Shown one piece after another: positions 58,210 through 64,000 of a DNA stretch of 64,000 nt. Source of the DNA: Thermomicrobiales bacterium (GTDB taxonomy: Bacteria; Chloroflexota; Chloroflexia; Thermomicrobiales; UBA6265); NCBI GenBank assembly GCA_041390825.1, contig JAWKPF010000010.1, positions 1 through 64,000 on the forward strand, written 5' to 3'. Position 1 is the stretch's first letter, and each line of letters opens with the position of its first letter. A program made the position numbers and the translations under genes. Below the pieces are notes generated by a model that had not been told where the DNA came from, searched no databases, and saw nothing but the letters and a program-made list of their open reading frames with translations.

Positions 58210-58965
58210 ATGGACGATCGTCGCTTCGATACGTTGGCAAAGTCGCTCGGCACATTGCAGAGTCGCCGGGCAGCGCTCAAGGGAGCGCTCGGCGTCGGTT
58301 GGGCCGTCATCGCCGGAAAAACGCTGCAACCGCGAGAATCGAGCGCCGCGCGGCGTCCGACTCCGACTCCCAAGCCGCCAACCTGTCCCCTGCTACAGAC
58401 CTACATCGACGGCAAATGCGTGTGCAGCGATCCACTGGACGTTACCTGCGGTCCGGAGTGCTGTCCACGACACATTACCGAGTGCTGCGACAACGCGTGC
58501 TGCTTCGGAACCTGTTATGACGAAGAGCTCTGCTGTCTGCCGGGAGAGGTCGGATACAACGGTTCCTGTTGCACCCCAAAGAGCTGCGCGGACCTTTGGC
58601 CAGACTATCTCCTTAGTTGTACCACCGGGATCGACGACGGCTGCGGCGGCACGATCTTTTGTGGCTGCCCAGAGGGATGGGAGTGCAGCGGCGGCGGTTC
58701 GGGGACCTGTCTCAACATGACGACCACCTGTATCGCCGACTTCAGCGTGTGCGGCTTGTACCCACAGCTCGCGCAATGTGTCGGTGGCGGCGGCTACGCG
58801 TGCAGCCCTGATATCGACGGGACAAACACGTGCGCAACGCACGAGCTCGGATTCTGTGGCGGCACGTGCACGTCGGATGCCGAATGCGAGAGCGGATACG
58901 TCTGCGCGCAGGCATGCGACCAGTTCTGTGACAACTACGGCTGTCTGCAACTGCCGCCAACCTAA
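58210..58965 (+). CDS. Tat-exported cysteine-rich protein (architecture A)
   Basis: 251 residues with about 34 cysteines. A head MDDRRFDTLAKSLGTLQSRR with a twin-arginine-type signal and RRPTPTPKP linker is closely similar to the 421-residue protein at 26.3 kb, as are CGPECC and CCDNACCFGTCYDEELCC. After this common module the rest diverges (GWECSGGGSGTCL; ECESGYVCAQACDQFC) and lacks the 80-residue repeats. A good RBS (GGAGG) stands upstream. Function unknown. Confidence 0.85.
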   Translation: MDDRRFDTLAKSLGTLQSRRAALKGALGVGWAVIAGKTLQPRESSAARRPTPTPKPPTCPLLQTYIDGKCVCSDPLDVTCGPECCPRHITECCDNACCFGTCYDEELCCLPGEVGYNGSCCTPKSCADLWPDYLLSCTTGIDDGCGGTIFCGCPEGWECSGGGSGTCLNMTTTCIADFSVCGLYPQLAQCVGGGGYACSPDIDGTNTCATHELGFCGGTCTSDAECESGYVCAQACDQFCDNYGCLQLPPT

Positions 58966-59221
58966 ACCGATTCGCCAGACCATGCGGAAGCATCGTGATC
59001 GCTGGATACAGCATCTGTAACGCTGCATCCCTGTATCGCCGACGTGGGCACGGCGCATCACGAGTGATGGGCAACAAACCGAAGAGCAGCGCTATCGATG
59101 TTCGGCGTGGCAGGAGATGCCCCGTTCGAACCGCACATGCCGCGACCGGTGCGATCCATGTCGATTTTCACGCGAGACGCTCGACCATGTTGCATCCGAC
59201 GTAAGGACGCAAGGAGAAACA

Positions 59222-59839
59222 ATGGGACGTATTCAGATCGATCTCTTCACAACGCTGGATCTGGTTGCTCAGGCCCCGGGAGCACCGGACGAAGATCCGG
59301 AGGACGGTTTCGCATTCGGAGGATGGCAAGCACCGATGATGGACGAAGTCGTTGGCGAGCAAGTCCAGCAAAGTATCTTCACGACCGACGCGCTGTTGCT
59401 GGGGCGGAAGACATACGAAGCCTTCGCGGAGTATTGGCCATCGAAAGCAGATGATTTCGCCGGCGGGATTGCGGGGTTGTTCAATCGCATCCCGAAGTAC
59501 GTCGCCTCGCGGAGTAACCCTCGGCTCGACTGGACCGGTTCGTCGCTGATCGGTCCGGACATTGCGGCTTCAATTGGCGAGATCCGGGACCGGCACGAGA
59601 GCGTACACGTCATCGGCAGCATCGACTTCGTGCAAACGTTGCTCTCAGAGCGGCTGTTCGATCAGCTGAAACTGATCGTCTATCCCATCACCCTCGGATC
59701 GGGAAAGAAGGTCTTTGGGAATGGAACGATTCCGACGAATCTGAAACTCGCCGAACCGGCTGTGACCACGCCGACGGGAGCCGTGATCCTGCACTATGAG
59801 CTTCTGGATGGCATTCCCGCGACCGGGACGATGGGCTAG
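59222..59839 (+). CDS. DHFR-like/RibD C-terminal domain reductase
   Basis: 205 residues. MGRIQIDLFTTLDLVAQ opens a bifunctional deaminase-reductase C-terminal fold with ALLLGRKTYEAFAEYWP and VHVIGSIDFVQTLL, and LKLIVYPITLGSGKKVFG. It likely reduces a pteridine- or pyrimidine-like substrate with NADPH. AAGGAG lies seven bases before the ATG. It follows the cysteine-rich gene by 256 bases. Confidence 0.87.
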   Translation: MGRIQIDLFTTLDLVAQAPGAPDEDPEDGFAFGGWQAPMMDEVVGEQVQQSIFTTDALLLGRKTYEAFAEYWPSKADDFAGGIAGLFNRIPKYVASRSNPRLDWTGSSLIGPDIAASIGEIRDRHESVHVIGSIDFVQTLLSERLFDQLKLIVYPITLGSGKKVFGNGTIPTNLKLAEPAVTTPTGAVILHYELLDGIPATGTMG

Positions 59840-59932
59840 GGACGCTCGATCGAACGCTCGAACTGGCTGCGCGGCTTCTCCGGAATCTGTAATTCTGTAT
59901 TCTTGTAGATGCAGATGCTCAGGAGGAGTGCC

Positions 59933-60256
59933 ATGGTCAGCAGCAAACCAAAGAGCCGCACCGTCCACGTTCTACGCGGCGGGCAAATCACGATCCCTAT
60001 CGAGTTCCGGCGGGAACTCGGGATCGAGGATGCTTCCCTGATGGAGGTGACACTGACCGAACGCGGCGACTTGACGTTGCATCCCGTCGAAACCCGGCCG
60101 AGAGGCTCATCGTGGCTGCGCGAACTGTATGAGGCATTCGCGCCGGTCCGTCAGGAAGCGATCGACAAGGGATACACCGAAGAAGAGATCAATGAATGGA
60201 TCGATGAGGCCGTTCGTGAGGTTCGCGCCGAGCATAGGACCTCTCACGCCGAATGA
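59933..60256 (+). CDS. AbrB/SpoVT-family DNA-binding protein, likely antitoxin
   Basis: 107 residues; ATG at 59933 follows AGGAGGAG. The first half is an AbrB swapped-hairpin domain (HVLRGGQITIPIEFRRELGI) and the second half a helical tail. It overlaps the following PIN gene (ATGA), which is typical of a toxin-antitoxin pair. Confidence 0.85.
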   Translation: MVSSKPKSRTVHVLRGGQITIPIEFRRELGIEDASLMEVTLTERGDLTLHPVETRPRGSSWLRELYEAFAPVRQEAIDKGYTEEEINEWIDEAVREVRAEHRTSHAE

Positions 60257-60722
60257 GCTCAGTATCCGGAACGGACGATGAGCCACTGCGTCTCGTGATC
60301 GATGCAGTCGGATTCGTTCGCGCATTGATCAATCCACGCAGCGCATGGGGTGCGATCGTCTTCGTTCACTCTGAGACCTACACCATCGTGATTTCGAACG
60401 AGATCGAAGACGAGATTCTGGATGTGCTCGAGCGTCCCAGCATCACGCGAAAGTTCGATCTACTTTCAGGATCAATTCGTTCAAGGCTGCGCTGAACAGG
60501 ATGAGCCTCGCTGAGGCCGATCGCGTCGCACTGGAATGAAATTCCGAGGATCTGTCGTGATGCAAACGATGACAAGATCCGCTCGCAACCGCTGTCGCTG
60601 GGTCCGCGGAATTGATTGCGACCAGACAAGGTTTGATTCTCTTGGCACTACGATCTCTAGGTTACGAAAATTGCGCCAGCTTTCTATCCATATACGCGTG
60701 ATTCTCATTGAGCACCTTGATT
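60253..60722 (+). pseudogene. PIN-domain toxin, frame broken
   Basis: Begins with ATG overlapping the AbrB stop. First 60 codons are PIN-like (RLVIDAVGFVRALINPRSAW; IVISNEIEDEILDVLERPSI). Then homology continues in other frames: KAALNRMSLAEADRVALE, then EIPRICRDANDDK, then PLATAVAGSAELIAT. At least three indels are needed, so the intact PIN RNase of about 150 residues is no longer encoded. The first acidic residue after LVID (usually DTN) is DAV here, another sign of decay. Confidence 0.8.
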
Positions 60723-60733
60723 TCAGACAAACA

Positions 60734-60766
60734 AGAGCCGCCCAGCTTTAGTCGTTGGGTGGCTCT
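60734..60766 (-). terminator. Rho-independent terminator of nrdJ
   Basis: AGAGCC-G-CCCA (60734-60744) pairs with TGGG-T-GGCTCT (60756-60766) with one internal mismatch and an 11-base loop; TTGTTTGTC follows on the minus strand. It lies 25 bases after the nrdJ stop. Confidence 0.75.
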
Positions 60767-60791
60767 CGCCCATGGTTCGATTGGTTACTGG

Positions 60792-64000
<3,209 letters not shown>

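Overview
The window is 64 kb of high-GC, gene-dense bacterial chromosome with no tRNA, rRNA, phage or plasmid gene that I could find. The best taxonomic guess is Chloroflexota, class Thermomicrobia or close relatives. That rests on the flavour of the genes: B12-dependent ribonucleotide reductase NrdJ, an E1-alpha/E1-beta/E2 pyruvate dehydrogenase set, F420-type LLM oxidoreductases, a DUF349 protein, many Tat-type exported proteins with Thr/Pro-rich tails, and AfsR/MalT-like ATPase regulators. This is inference from family memory, not from a search.

Layout. 1-8.9 kb holds a dipeptide/oligopeptide ABC operon on the minus strand (solute-binding protein, two permeases, two ATPases, then a methyltransferase). 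Its genes are tied together by ATGA stop/start overlaps, and it is divergent from a ROK-family repressor plus a LmbE-type deacetylase. 8.9-15 kb holds a short repeat cluster, a HAD phosphatase, a potassium channel, malate synthase, a palindromic repeat cluster and two PH-domain membrane proteins. 14.0-21.1 kb is a sharply bounded stretch in which every gene jumps reading frame repeatedly; it begins inside one gene and ends inside another, so uncorrected sequence or assembly error is more likely than biology. 21-26 kb holds an ATPase/LuxR regulator and two glutamine synthetases. 26-36 kb holds cysteine-rich Tat-exported proteins around a pyruvate dehydrogenase operon (E1a, E1b, E2), with an IclR remnant. 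36-48 kb holds two further large ATPase/LuxR regulators, a CCA-adding-type nucleotidyltransferase, a metal- or cofactor-type binding protein divergent from an ATPase/permease pair, and an isochorismatase-like hydrolase. 48-51 kb holds two paralogous LLM oxidoreductases flanking a palindromic repeat array. 51-60 kb holds a DUF349 protein, an iron-type alcohol dehydrogenase, a PH/DUF4352-like membrane protein, two more cysteine-rich Tat proteins (one with an LPATG sorting signal), an amidohydrolase, a DHFR-like reductase and an AbrB/PIN pair whose toxin has decayed. 60.8-64 kb holds nrdJ, interrupted by a LAGLIDADG intein and running off the right edge.

The most distinctive content is a family of Tat-exported, extremely cysteine-rich proteins of unknown function: five loci, two architectures, one tandem duplicate split by a single in-frame amber codon, and one with a C-terminal sortase signal. 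The second is an intein placed immediately before what should be the catalytic thiyl-radical cysteine of the ribonucleotide reductase.
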